Positions 42,514-51,800 of a stretch of 64,000 nt of DNA are shown in pieces. The stretch is from Lachnospiraceae bacterium (lineage in GTDB: Bacteria; Bacillota_A; Clostridia; Lachnospirales; Lachnospiraceae): the NCBI GenBank assembly GCA_024689605.1, contig JAILDD010000170.1, positions 1 through 64,000 on the forward strand, read 5' to 3'. Made by a program: the position numbers and the translations under genes. A model generated the notes under the pieces. It did not search any database, was not told the origin of the DNA, and saw nothing but the letters and a program-made list of their open reading frames with translations. Numbering within the stretch: position 1 is the stretch's first letter; every line of letters begins with the position of its first letter.

Positions 42514-44175
42514 TCATACTTTGAAGCAGCTTCCTCCTACAAACTCCCTTACTATCGAATTAAACGGAAGCTTTTCACTGCTTATGCTTAAGAAATAATC
42601 CAGGAACTTAAGCAGGCGCTTAGCCTCCTGGTACTCAGGCATATCCGGTGTCACAGAATAAAGCAGCGGTTCTGCAAAAGGCTTAAGCGCTGCCATCTCA
42701 TATATTGATGCAGAATTAAAAGTCGCATCAACATTTTCCTGGAAGGGGAAAATGTTTTCTTCCTCCCCCCTCCTTACAGACGGCCACATTCCGATGGTCC
42801 TCTGTGCAGAAGCGCCTCTTGTCCTGGCATCACGCACCATCCTTCTGAGAAGCCTGTTATCTGTCGTAGGTATCCTGTTGTGCTCATCTATATTAAGGCT
42901 TGTAAGTGCGCTTATATAAATCTTGTATTTGCTGGATACCGGCAGTGCATAGCTCATCTTATCATTCAGGCCGTGTATTCCTTCTATGACCAGTATGTCA
43001 TCCGGTCCAAGCTGTTTTACATTCCCCTTATACTCACGCTCACCTGTGACAAAATTGAATGTAGGCAGCTCCACAGCTTCACCATCCAAAAGCTTTAGCA
43101 TATCATGGTTGAAAAGCTCTACATCAATCGCTTCAAGGCATTCAAAGTTATAATTGCCGTCTGCATCCTTAGGAGTATCCTTACGGTTCTTAAAATAATC
43201 ATCCACGCCTATAGGATGAGGGCTCAGGCCGAAGCTGGAAAGCTGAACTGAAAGTCTATGGGAAAAAGTAGTCTTTCCGGATGAGGACGGTCCGGCTATC
43301 ATTACAAACTTCACACCGCCGCGCTTTACTATATCCGATGCTATTTCAGCAATACGTCTTTCCTGAAGGGCTTCCTGCACAAGTATAACACTGTCCATGG
43401 CCCCGTTGCAGATTTTTTCATTAAGGTCTCCCACAGTACTTATGTGCAGTTTCTGTCCCCATTCAGTCGCAGTATCCAAAGCCCCGAAAAGATTCTTCCT
43501 TGGTTCGAAGGCATCCACGGTAGCAGGAGTCCCGGCATCCGGAAGGATCAGCATAAAACCGTTTTCATATTTCTCAATATCGAAATACTTTATATAGCTC
43601 GTGTTCGGAAGCATGTATCCGTAGAAATAATCCTTGTATCCGTCAAGATCATAAATATTAACGCTGGAACCGCGTCTGAACTTAAAGAGCCTGCTCTTAT
43701 CAGTCATGCCGTTCTGTTCAAATAACGCCCTTGCCTCTGATGTGGGATATGCGGACTTTGTTATAGGCAGTGCATCAGCCACCAGCTCTTCCATATGAGC
43801 CTTAAGCTTTACGATAAAGCCATCATCTATGTCCATGTCAAAGAGTGGACGGATAAAGAGCCCGTTTCCTATCGCAAACTCCACTTTGAACTGCTTGGAC
43901 TTATCCTGCCCCAGCACATCATCAATAGCCTTCATTGTAAGAAGTATCGCGCTTCTCTCATAGGTCTTATGGCCTCCCGACTGGGAAAAAGTCACAAACT
44001 TAACTTCCGCACCATCCTTTGCTTTTCTGTAAAGCTCTCTTAATTTTCCATTCTCCGATACAAGGGCGATCTGGTTCTCATACTTCCCCTGGTATTCCTG
44101 TATGATCTGCTCATACGTAGTTCCTGATTCGTATTTCTTCTTTTCACCATCGATTTCAATAATGATCTCACCCAT
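42514..44175 (-). CDS. Nucleoside (uridine) kinase with N-terminal TGS domain
   Basis: 553-aa protein common in Clostridia. Residues 1-65 form a TGS-like domain (IIIEIDGEKKKYESGTTYEQI), and the next region resembles the threonyl-tRNA synthetase second domain (SGGHKTYERSAILLTMKAID). Residues from about 285 are a uridine-kinase-like P-loop domain: VMIAGPSSSGKTTFSHRLS, PIGVDDYFKNRKDTP, ELPTFNFVTGEREYKG and ILVIEGIHGLNDKMS. Phosphorylation of uridine or another nucleoside is inferred from the kinase domain; the job of the TGS part is unknown. AAGGAGG precedes the ATG. The 78-bp upstream gap contains a possible TTACAG / TATACA promoter. Confidence 0.88.
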   Translation of the reverse strand: MGEIIIEIDGEKKKYESGTTYEQIIQEYQGKYENQIALVSENGKLRELYRKAKDGAEVKFVTFSQSGGHKTYERSAILLTMKAIDDVLGQDKSKQFKVEFAIGNGLFIRPLFDMDIDDGFIVKLKAHMEELVADALPITKSAYPTSEARALFEQNGMTDKSRLFKFRRGSSVNIYDLDGYKDYFYGYMLPNTSYIKYFDIEKYENGFMLILPDAGTPATVDAFEPRKNLFGALDTATEWGQKLHISTVGDLNEKICNGAMDSVILVQEALQERRIAEIASDIVKRGGVKFVMIAGPSSSGKTTFSHRLSVQLSSFGLSPHPIGVDDYFKNRKDTPKDADGNYNFECLEAIDVELFNHDMLKLLDGEAVELPTFNFVTGEREYKGNVKQLGPDDILVIEGIHGLNDKMSYALPVSSKYKIYISALTSLNIDEHNRIPTTDNRLLRRMVRDARTRGASAQRTIGMWPSVRRGEEENIFPFQENVDATFNSASIYEMAALKPFAEPLLYSVTPDMPEYQEAKRLLKFLDYFLSISSEKLPFNSIVREFVGGSCFKV

Positions 44176-44253
44176 AAGTAACCTCCTTATTTTTTGTATA
44201 ACCCAAACCTTATTTTTGCTGTAAAATTATTTCTGTCACTGTACACCTATTAC

Positions 44254-45036
44254 TCATACCACAATAAACGGTGGTGTCTGAGATGCAATATTAACCGTCA
44301 GCTCAGGGATTTCCTTTCTCATAAAATCCTTCATGTATGAACAGAAGATCTTTTCTATCCCCCAGTGCCCTGCATCAATTACTGCAAGCCCCTGTGCCAC
44401 CGCATCTATACCGTCATGATGTCCTATATCACCGGTTATCAGTACATCCGCTCCGGCACTTATCGCATACCTGCTCATACCCTTTCCGGATCCCGGTGAG
44501 ATTGCAGCCTTTCTTATCCTTTTGGAAGGATCACCGAATATTCTGACACTGTCTATGAGAAATACATCCTTTACCATTTCCGCACAGTCCTCAAGACTCA
44601 TTTCCTGCGGCAGCTTTCCTACCCGTCCTATACCTTCCTTGGATATGGAATCCTCACTGGTAACCATCAATACTTTCCTGTCTGACAATTCCATCCTGTC
44701 CGCGGCATCATCCGCCATACCTATCACATCAAAGTTTGTATGCATGGCGTAGCATGCTATATCAGATGAAATAAGTTTTAACAGCCGCCGTCCCGTCATA
44801 TCATCATCAGTCACATGGGAAACGGATCCGAATATCAAGGGATGATGCGTGAGCAGAAGATCAACTCCCAGAAGTACCGCTTCATCAACCACTTCATCAG
44901 TAGCATCAACAGAGATCAGGACGGAATTGACTTCCTTCCTCCCCCGGCCGCACATAAGTCCCGGGTTGTCCCACTCTTCGGCAAAAGATACCGGCGAATG
45001 TTCCTCAAGTCTTTTTATCAGTTCCTCAAGATACAT
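44254..45036 (-). CDS. Nif3-like dinuclear metal centre protein (YqfO type)
   Basis: 260-aa member of the Nif3/GTP cyclohydrolase I type 2 family, which forms hexamers with a two-metal site. Metal-binding motifs are LLLTHHPLIFGSVSHV (two His), MHTNFDV and the C-terminal GDIGHHDGIDAVAQGL with DAGHWGIEKIF. The inserted third domain of longer YqfO proteins is absent. Its start overlaps the trmK end by 19 bp, with AAGGAGG upstream, so the two are translationally coupled. The biochemical function of the family is not settled. Confidence 0.9.
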   Translation of the reverse strand: MYLEELIKRLEEHSPVSFAEEWDNPGLMCGRGRKEVNSVLISVDATDEVVDEAVLLGVDLLLTHHPLIFGSVSHVTDDDMTGRRLLKLISSDIACYAMHTNFDVIGMADDAADRMELSDRKVLMVTSEDSISKEGIGRVGKLPQEMSLEDCAEMVKDVFLIDSVRIFGDPSKRIRKAAISPGSGKGMSRYAISAGADVLITGDIGHHDGIDAVAQGLAVIDAGHWGIEKIFCSYMKDFMRKEIPELTVNIASQTPPFIVV

Positions 45037-45755
45037 AACCCCCTCCTTACAAGATCCAGTTCATGGTTCAGTTCACCACACCGCTCTTCCTTCCTGTCCG
45101 CATCCATTTCCGCCTGTTCTATATTTGCTATAACATTTGTCAGGACGCCTTCTCTGTATTCAAGATAATCCTTAAGAACAGGATTCTTTTTTTTTATCAA
45201 CGGATTTCCGAATTCATATGACACGTCATCATACAATTCATTTTTTTTCCCCGCACCTTCCGACCGGTAAATCACCAGCATCATTGGGTAATACTTGCCA
45301 TCCTCAAATACCATATCTTCATCGGCAATCTCAAAACCTTCATCTTTAAGGAATCGTCTGACCGCTCCCACATCCGACTGTGGCTGAAGTACAAAACGAT
45401 CAAGCATCCTGAACTTCCCAATATTTTTCTTTACGATATTGATGATCAGATGTCCGCCCATTCCGGCCACTATTGCGGCATCACATTCATTTTCTTTTAA
45501 TTCGTCAGCTCCATCGGAAAGCCTGCAGTCTATCCTGTCTTCAAGCCTCGCTTCCAAAATATTCTTCTTTGCAGCCTCCAGGGGACCTTCCCTTAGATCC
45601 ATCGCCAGTGCTCTGTTATATAAACCACGTTCCACAGACGCAATGCTTACCAGGGCGTGATCGCAGCCTATATCCGCTATGCACATTCCCTTTCCTGCAA
45701 GTCCTATGACTGCTTCCATTCTTGCAGACAGCTTTATCTCCATATTCCTATCCAT
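45018..45755 (-). CDS. trmK: tRNA (adenine22-N1)-methyltransferase
   Basis: 245-aa SAM methyltransferase that modifies A22 in the D-loop of some tRNAs. It shows MCIADIGCDHALVSIASVERG (SAM-binding motif), ALAMDLREGPLEAAKKNI, DAAIVAGMGGHLIINIV (NPPY-like position) and a helical C-terminal region of about 80 residues. It is 15 bp after dnaG and overlaps nif3 by 19 bp. A start 4 codons later is equally possible. In many Firmicutes a sigma-factor gene separates dnaG from trmK, but not here. Confidence 0.92.
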   Translation of the reverse strand: MDRNMEIKLSARMEAVIGLAGKGMCIADIGCDHALVSIASVERGLYNRALAMDLREGPLEAAKKNILEARLEDRIDCRLSDGADELKENECDAAIVAGMGGHLIINIVKKNIGKFRMLDRFVLQPQSDVGAVRRFLKDEGFEIADEDMVFEDGKYYPMMLVIYRSEGAGKKNELYDDVSYEFGNPLIKKKNPVLKDYLEYREGVLTNVIANIEQAEMDADRKEERCGELNHELDLVRRGLCILRN

Positions 45756-45770
45756 TAATATTGATATCTA

Positions 45771-47579
45771 CTATACATTATATTTTCTTTGAGAGAGCTC
45801 TTCCACAAGACGCTTTCCCGCTATCAGCCGTTCCAGTTCCGCCCCCGGATCCGAAGACATATTTGATGATGCCCCCAGGCCATTCTGTTTAACTTTAATC
45901 ACGAGATTCTTAAATCTGTCTGCTCCTGATTCCACATTTTGGTTTTGTTCCTGTTCTTCCGGTGATGAAAAGAAAACCTCTGTCACCAGCCGCTTTTCTT
46001 CCTCATCCTCAAACTGCTCTATAACTGATGTGGGAACAACTTTACCGTCAGCGATCTGTCCGAAAATGATCTCAGCTGCCTTTCGATATACATTATCCGT
46101 AAAATCCGATGCCGTGATATCAGCCTTTATCTGCTCATACAGCTCCGGCCTCTGAGCAATCCATGCAAGCAGTGTCATCTCGCAGCGCTTCGCACTGCCT
46201 TTTATATTATCCTTCCTTTTTGCACTTTCTTCATTACCGAGATTTCTTACTCTAAGTACCGCTTTTGTCCTCTCGCTTGCCCCCCGGCTCGCAGCACTCA
46301 TGACAGCTTTGTGCAGTGTATCCCTGTCAATACTATAAACAGATGCTACATCCGTCAGATAATTTTCCCTTTCAATCTCATCTTCAAATCTGCAGAGCAT
46401 ATCCACAAGGATCCTGGTAAATTCTGTCCGCTCCCTTGCTCCTGCTCCTTCTGTTTCAAAGGGAACATGGGCCTGTCTTACCTCAAACATAAATCCGTCT
46501 TCAGCATGATCCAGCCTTTTCTGAAATTCTTCAACGCCAAGTCCCTTTATAAATTCGTCCGGATCCTTGTAGGGTTTCATGTTTATGACACTTCCGTGCA
46601 TATCCATTTCATTCAGTATCGCCAGAGCCTTAAGCGCTGCAGACACTCCCGGGCCGTCACTGTCATATGCCAAAAGAACATCCTTGGTAAAACGTTTTAA
46701 AAGCATTGCCTGTTCAGGTGTAAAAGCAGTCCCAAGAGAAGCCACTGCCTCTGTGAATCCTGCCTGATGCATGGCAATGACATCCATATATCCTTCGCAG
46801 AGTATCATGTATCTCTTCTTGGTCCTTCGTGCATTGTTCAGTCCAAAAAGGTTTTTGCGTTTTTCAAAAATAAGGTTTTCCGGTGAATTCAGGTATTTGG
46901 GCTTTGCATCCCCCATTACCCTGCCGCCGAAACCAATGACCTTTCCGTTACTGTTCTGTATAGGGAACATTACGCGGTTAATGAATTTATCCACCAGGCC
47001 CTCTTTTTCATAAAAAACACCCAGCCCTGCTTCCCTTATCAGTTCATCATCATATCCCTTCTTCCTGAGATACCTTACAATGTCATTGCTGTACTGAAGT
47101 GAATATCCCAGTCCGAAATGCTGTATGGTTTCCCGGGTCAGCTGCCTTTCCTCAAAATATTTCATTCCCAGCGCCCCCGCATCGGTTTTTAGCTGATAAA
47201 AGAAATATTTTTCCGCCTCATTCATTATCTCGAAAAGCTTTTCCCGCTTCCCCATATTACGCTGCATTTCAGGCGTATATTTCACCTCGGGAAGCGACAC
47301 GCCCGCACGATCCGCAAGCATTTTTACTGCCTCGGGAAAAGTGTAATTCTCATATTTCATAACGAATGAAATGACATCACCACCCTCCAGGCAGCTGAAG
47401 CAGTGGCACATCTGCTTGCTCGGTGAAACAGAAAAGGAAGGATTTCTGTCATTATGAAAAGGACAGAGCCCCACGTAACTTCCACCCTGTCTTTTTAAGT
47501 GCACTCTTTCACCGACCACACTCACTATATCAGATTTTGAGATCACCTCATCTATGATCTCCTGTGAGTAATAAGGCAT
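45771..47579 (-). CDS. dnaG: DNA primase
   Basis: 602-aa primase that makes RNA primers on the lagging strand. N-terminal zinc-binding domain with C39, H42, C60 and C63 (GLCPFHNDRNPSFS and MCHCFSC), catalytic core with VIGFGGRVMGDAKPKYLNSP and the TOPRIM Glu and Asp in ILCEGYMDVIAMHQ and LLAYDSDGPG. A C-terminal helicase-binding domain (about 440-602) follows. The frame is open a further 23 codons upstream, but AGGAG lies 5 nt before the ATG at 47579, so that start is chosen. It lies between dgt (about 75 bp, carrying a short repeat) and trmK. Confidence 0.95.
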   Translation of the reverse strand: MPYYSQEIIDEVISKSDIVSVVGERVHLKRQGGSYVGLCPFHNDRNPSFSVSPSKQMCHCFSCLEGGDVISFVMKYENYTFPEAVKMLADRAGVSLPEVKYTPEMQRNMGKREKLFEIMNEAEKYFFYQLKTDAGALGMKYFEERQLTRETIQHFGLGYSLQYSNDIVRYLRKKGYDDELIREAGLGVFYEKEGLVDKFINRVMFPIQNSNGKVIGFGGRVMGDAKPKYLNSPENLIFEKRKNLFGLNNARRTKKRYMILCEGYMDVIAMHQAGFTEAVASLGTAFTPEQAMLLKRFTKDVLLAYDSDGPGVSAALKALAILNEMDMHGSVINMKPYKDPDEFIKGLGVEEFQKRLDHAEDGFMFEVRQAHVPFETEGAGARERTEFTRILVDMLCRFEDEIERENYLTDVASVYSIDRDTLHKAVMSAASRGASERTKAVLRVRNLGNEESAKRKDNIKGSAKRCEMTLLAWIAQRPELYEQIKADITASDFTDNVYRKAAEIIFGQIADGKVVPTSVIEQFEDEEEKRLVTEVFFSSPEEQEQNQNVESGADRFKNLVIKVKQNGLGASSNMSSDPGAELERLIAGKRLVEELSQRKYNV

Positions 47580-47616
47580 ATGTTCTCCTAAAAGATAAGC
47601 ACATATTCCCTCTGCA

Positions 47617-47634
47617 GCAAGTACTTTGGGCTGT
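47617..47634. repeat. 18-bp repeat core, copy 1
   Basis: gcaagtactttgggctgt, identical at 17 of 18 positions to 53311-53328. It lies in the dgt-dnaG gap, in DNA that could also be read as an upstream extension of dnaG. The centre aagtactt is a palindrome. Confidence 0.5.
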
Positions 47635-47654
47635 GCTGTTATATACAATATAGA

Positions 47655-48767
47655 TCAGTACTTCCAGGACTTCGGTATGAAGAGCTCCTCATATTTTGAT
47701 ATAGCATATCTGTCTGTCATCGTAGCTATATAGTCACAAGTAACACGCCATATCGGGTCACCCTTTTCCATAAGTGCCTGATATTCCTTCGGCATCTCAT
47801 CATGGTGCTCGTAATAATACTCATAGAGAGTCTCCACAAGTGCTACCGCTTTATACTCCTCGCCCTTTACAGTCTGATTGGAATATACCCTTTCAAACAT
47901 AAACTTCCGCATATCCAAAAGCGCCTGCATAACCTCATCGTCCATGAGTATGTCATCCTTGCCGATACTTGATCTGATAGTATTATGGATAAGCTTATCC
48001 AGCCGCTCTTTGGTGGTTTTCCCAAGCACTTTTCCTATTTCAGCCGGAACATCCTCATCTGTAAGTATCTTTGCCCTGAGTGCGTCATCCATATCGTGAT
48101 GTATATAGGCAAACTTATCCGAAAGTCTTACTATCTTCCCCTCCAGGGTAGAGGGCATCATACTGGTCTGATGGTTTCTCATGCCATCCAGCACTTCCCA
48201 TGTAAGGTTAAGTCCCTCGCCGTCACGTTCAAGTACTTCCGCCACACGGACACTCTGCTCATTATGCCTGAATCTCATCAGGCTGTCATTAACGCTGAAA
48301 ACATCCCAGATGTCACCGGAATCAGAAGGTGCGACAGCCAGCATATCACCGCCCTCGCCAACACATTTCCTTATGGCAGTATTCAGAGCACGCTCACCTG
48401 CATGTCCGAAGGGCGTATGTCCCAGATCATGGCCTAATGCTATTGCTTCCACCAGATCCTCGTTAAGCCTGAGTGCTTTTGCTATGGTCCTGGCTATCTG
48501 GCTTACCTCCAGAGTATGGGTAAGCCGTGTCCTGTAATGATCACCCTCGGGATTAAGAAAAACCTGGGTCTTATCCTTGAGCCTGCGGAAAGCTTTTGAA
48601 TGGACTATACGGTCTCTGTCACGTTGAAAAACGGTTCTTATATCACACTGGGATTCAGCCTTTCTTCTGCCCTTTGTGTCAACACTTTTTGTCGCGAAAG
48701 AACTTAAGGAACTCTCCTCAACTTTCTCAAGTTCTTCCCTTATTGTGATATCTTCCGGATTGTTCAT
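47655..48767 (-). CDS. dgt: Deoxyguanosinetriphosphate triphosphohydrolase-like protein
   Basis: 370-aa HD-domain dNTP hydrolase. The metal-binding HD motif is RTRLTHTLEVSQIARTIA (His) and IALGHDLGHTPFGHAGE (His-Asp and the conserved Gly-His), with DIWDVFSVNDSLMRFRHNEQ and LSDKFAYIHHDMDDAL further on. Relatives cleave dNTPs to nucleosides and triphosphate, limiting nucleotide pools. GGGGGAG 5 nt before the ATG at 48767 fixes the start over a longer frame at 48794. It is upstream of dnaG, a common arrangement linking nucleotide pools and replication priming. Confidence 0.92.
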   Translation of the reverse strand: MNNPEDITIREELEKVEESSLSSFATKSVDTKGRRKAESQCDIRTVFQRDRDRIVHSKAFRRLKDKTQVFLNPEGDHYRTRLTHTLEVSQIARTIAKALRLNEDLVEAIALGHDLGHTPFGHAGERALNTAIRKCVGEGGDMLAVAPSDSGDIWDVFSVNDSLMRFRHNEQSVRVAEVLERDGEGLNLTWEVLDGMRNHQTSMMPSTLEGKIVRLSDKFAYIHHDMDDALRAKILTDEDVPAEIGKVLGKTTKERLDKLIHNTIRSSIGKDDILMDDEVMQALLDMRKFMFERVYSNQTVKGEEYKAVALVETLYEYYYEHHDEMPKEYQALMEKGDPIWRVTCDYIATMTDRYAISKYEELFIPKSWKY

Positions 48768-48846
48768 CAATACTCCCCCAGCCTGCAGATACATACCTCT
48801 GCTTTTTGATGGATAAAACTGCGAAAAAAATCAAAATCCAGCGCCT

Positions 48847-48879
48847 CAAACGCCAAAACAAAAGGAGTTTTGGCGTTTG
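48847..48879. repeat. Perfect 13-bp hairpin after purL stop
   Basis: caaacgccaaaac (48847-48859) and gttttggcgtttg (48867-48879) are perfect complements with a 7-nt loop, 5 bp after the purL stop on the minus strand. No T-run follows at once, although a T-rich stretch begins about 12 nt later. It may work with Rho or protect the purL mRNA end. Confidence 0.65.
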
Positions 48880-48884
48880 CAATA

Positions 48885-51800
48885 TTACTTGAAATAATTT
48901 ACACCCGACTCAAATATCTTAAGATCCTGGTCACCGTAGATATTCTCTGCAATATGGTCACCCTTTCTTTCCGGATGCGCCATCTTGCCATATACTCTTC
49001 CGTCAGGTGATATAATACCTTCTATGGACTCATATGAGCCGTTTACATTCCACTCGCCATCCATGGTCACATTGCCGTCAGGATCTGAATATACTGTAGC
49101 GATCTGTCCGTTAGCTTTAAGCTTATTGATCCACTCCTTAGGTGCTACGAACCTTCCCTCACCGTGGGATGCCGGTGAACAGTATACCTTTCCATTCTCA
49201 GCACATGAAAGCCAGGGGCTTAAGTTGGATACCACCTTTGTATATACGATCCTTGATATATGCCTGTTGATGGTATTGTATGTAAGGGTAGGTGAATCAG
49301 CCTTCTGTCCTACGATCTCACCGCCGGGTACAAGTCCCAGCTTAATGATAGCCTGGAAACCGTTACATACTCCCAGCACCAGTCCGTCCCGCTCATTTAA
49401 GAGACGCATAACCGCATCTTTAAGTCTGTCATTCTGAAAAGCCGTTGCGAAGAATTTAGCCGATCCGTCCGGCTCATCACCTGCTGAAAATCCGCCGGGG
49501 AACATTATTATCTGTGCATTAGCTATATCCTTCACGTATTCTTCTACCGAATCCCTGATGTCCGAAGCATTCTGGTTTTTGAATACCTTCGTGATGACAT
49601 TTGCTCCCGCAAGCTCAAATACCCTTGTAGAATCATATTCACAGTTTGTGCCGGGCATTACCGGTATGAATACAGTGGGCTTTGCCACCCTGTTCCTGCA
49701 TACATGTATCTCAGGTGCGGTAAATACAGGCATATCAACTTTCTCTGTAGAATTACCTGCCTTTGAAGGATATATCTTCTCAAGCTTTTTCTTCCATGCG
49801 GAAAGCGCTTCATCCTGAGAGATCTTCACATCCCCGTAAACAAAGTCACCCTCCGTAACTTCACCTATGATCGTCACATCCGATTCAAACTCATCCTCGG
49901 TGGCATCATCAATCTCCACCAGGATATCGCCTATCCTGTTGGCAAAAAGTTCGTCTGCTTCTATATCAGTATCAATCTCAGCACCATACCCGTTACCAAA
50001 GCCCATCTTTGAAACAGCTGCCGGAATGCCGAAAGCATCCAGTACGTATGCCGCCTTTACACGTCCCTGGGATATGAGCTGGCTGACCTCATCATACATT
50101 GCCATTACATCCTTATATACAGGGATGTCAAATTCATCCTTAGGTACGCTGAATACAGCAAGCTTATCTCCGGGTTCCTTAAATTCCGGCGTGATCAGGT
50201 CATTCTGTCCTGCCACATCAACGGCGAAAGAAACAAGTGTAGGTGGAACATTTATGTTATTAAATGTCCCTGACATGGAATCCTTGCCGCCTATGGAAGC
50301 AAGTCCGAAACCAAGCTGAGCATCATATGCACCAAGCAAAGCCGTAAAAGGCTCACTCCAGCATTCAGGATTCTCTGTCATTCTCCTGAAATACTCCTGG
50401 AATGTAAAATGTATTTTCTTATAATCACCGCCTGCTGCCACGATTTTTGCAACAGAAGACATTACTGAATATATTGCTCCGTGATAAGGGCTCCAGGATG
50501 AAAGGTAAGGGTCAAAACCGTAGCTCATGAGAGTCACAGTATCTGTATTTTCCTTATCCAGCATAGGAAGCTTTGCAGCCATTACCTGAGTTTCAGTCAG
50601 CTGGTATTTTCCGCCGTAAGGCATGAACACGCTTGAAGCTCCTATGGAGGAATCGAACATCTCAACCAGTCCCTTCTGTGAACATACATTAAGGTCACTT
50701 AAGGTATCAAGCCATGCTGCAGCAACATCACCTTTTGCAAGGTCATCCTTTACTGTCTGGGATGCTGTCTTCTCAAGGTAATTATCATTCTTCTCCGGAA
50801 TATTTATCTTAACCTTTGTTTCCTGGTGGGCACCATTCGTATCAAGGAATGCTCTTGAAAGATTAACGATATCCTTTCCGCGCCACTTAAGCACCAGACG
50901 GGGTTCTTTGGTAACAACAGCTACGGACGTCGCCTCAAGATTTTCTTCAGCAGCATATCCCATAAATTTATCGACATCAGCAGGATCTACAACTACTGCC
51001 ATTCTTTCCTGGGACTCTGATATAGCCAGTTCTGTTCCGTCAAGTCCCGCATACTTTTTGGGCACCTTATCAAGGTCAACCTCAAGTCCTGCTGCAAGCT
51101 CACCTATGGCAACAGAAACACCGCCGGCGCCAAAGTCGTTGCACTTCTTTATTATGCTGCTTACTTCAGGCCTTCTGAAGAGCCTCTGAAGCTTTCTCTC
51201 TGTGGGCGGGTTACCCTTCTGAACCTCTGCACCGCAGACCTCTATGGATTTTTCCGTGTGAGCCTTTGACGAACCTGTGGCACCGCCGCATCCGTCACGT
51301 CCTGTACGTCCGCCAAGCAGGATTATGATATCCCCGGGATCTGAATTAAGACGTTTAACATTCTTTCTGGGTGCTGCACCCATTACCGCACCTATCTCCA
51401 TACGCTTAGCCACGTAATTGGGATGGAACACCTCTTTTACATAGCCTGTGGCAAGACCTATCTGGTTACCGTATGACGAATAGCCGGCTGCCGCTCCTTT
51501 TACCAGCTTCATCTGGGGAAGCTTACCGCTTAAAGTCTCTGCAATGGGAATTGTAGGATCTGCCGCACCCGTGATACGCATAGCCTGATATACATAGGAT
51601 CTTCCCGAAAGTGGATCGCGGATAGCACCGCCCAGGCATGTTGCCGCACCACCGAAGGGTTCTATCTCAGTAGGATGGTTGTGTGTCTCATTCTTGAAAC
51701 TAACCAGCCACTCTTCAGTATACTTATCGGAACCGTCACCCGGATCTATCTCTACCGGCACCACAATAGAGCAGGCATTGATCTCATCCGATACTTCCAT

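Noticed and set aside
47580..47648. Longer dnaG start
   Set aside because: The extension passes through an intergenic repeat, is not DnaG-like, and a clear SD supports the start at 47579.
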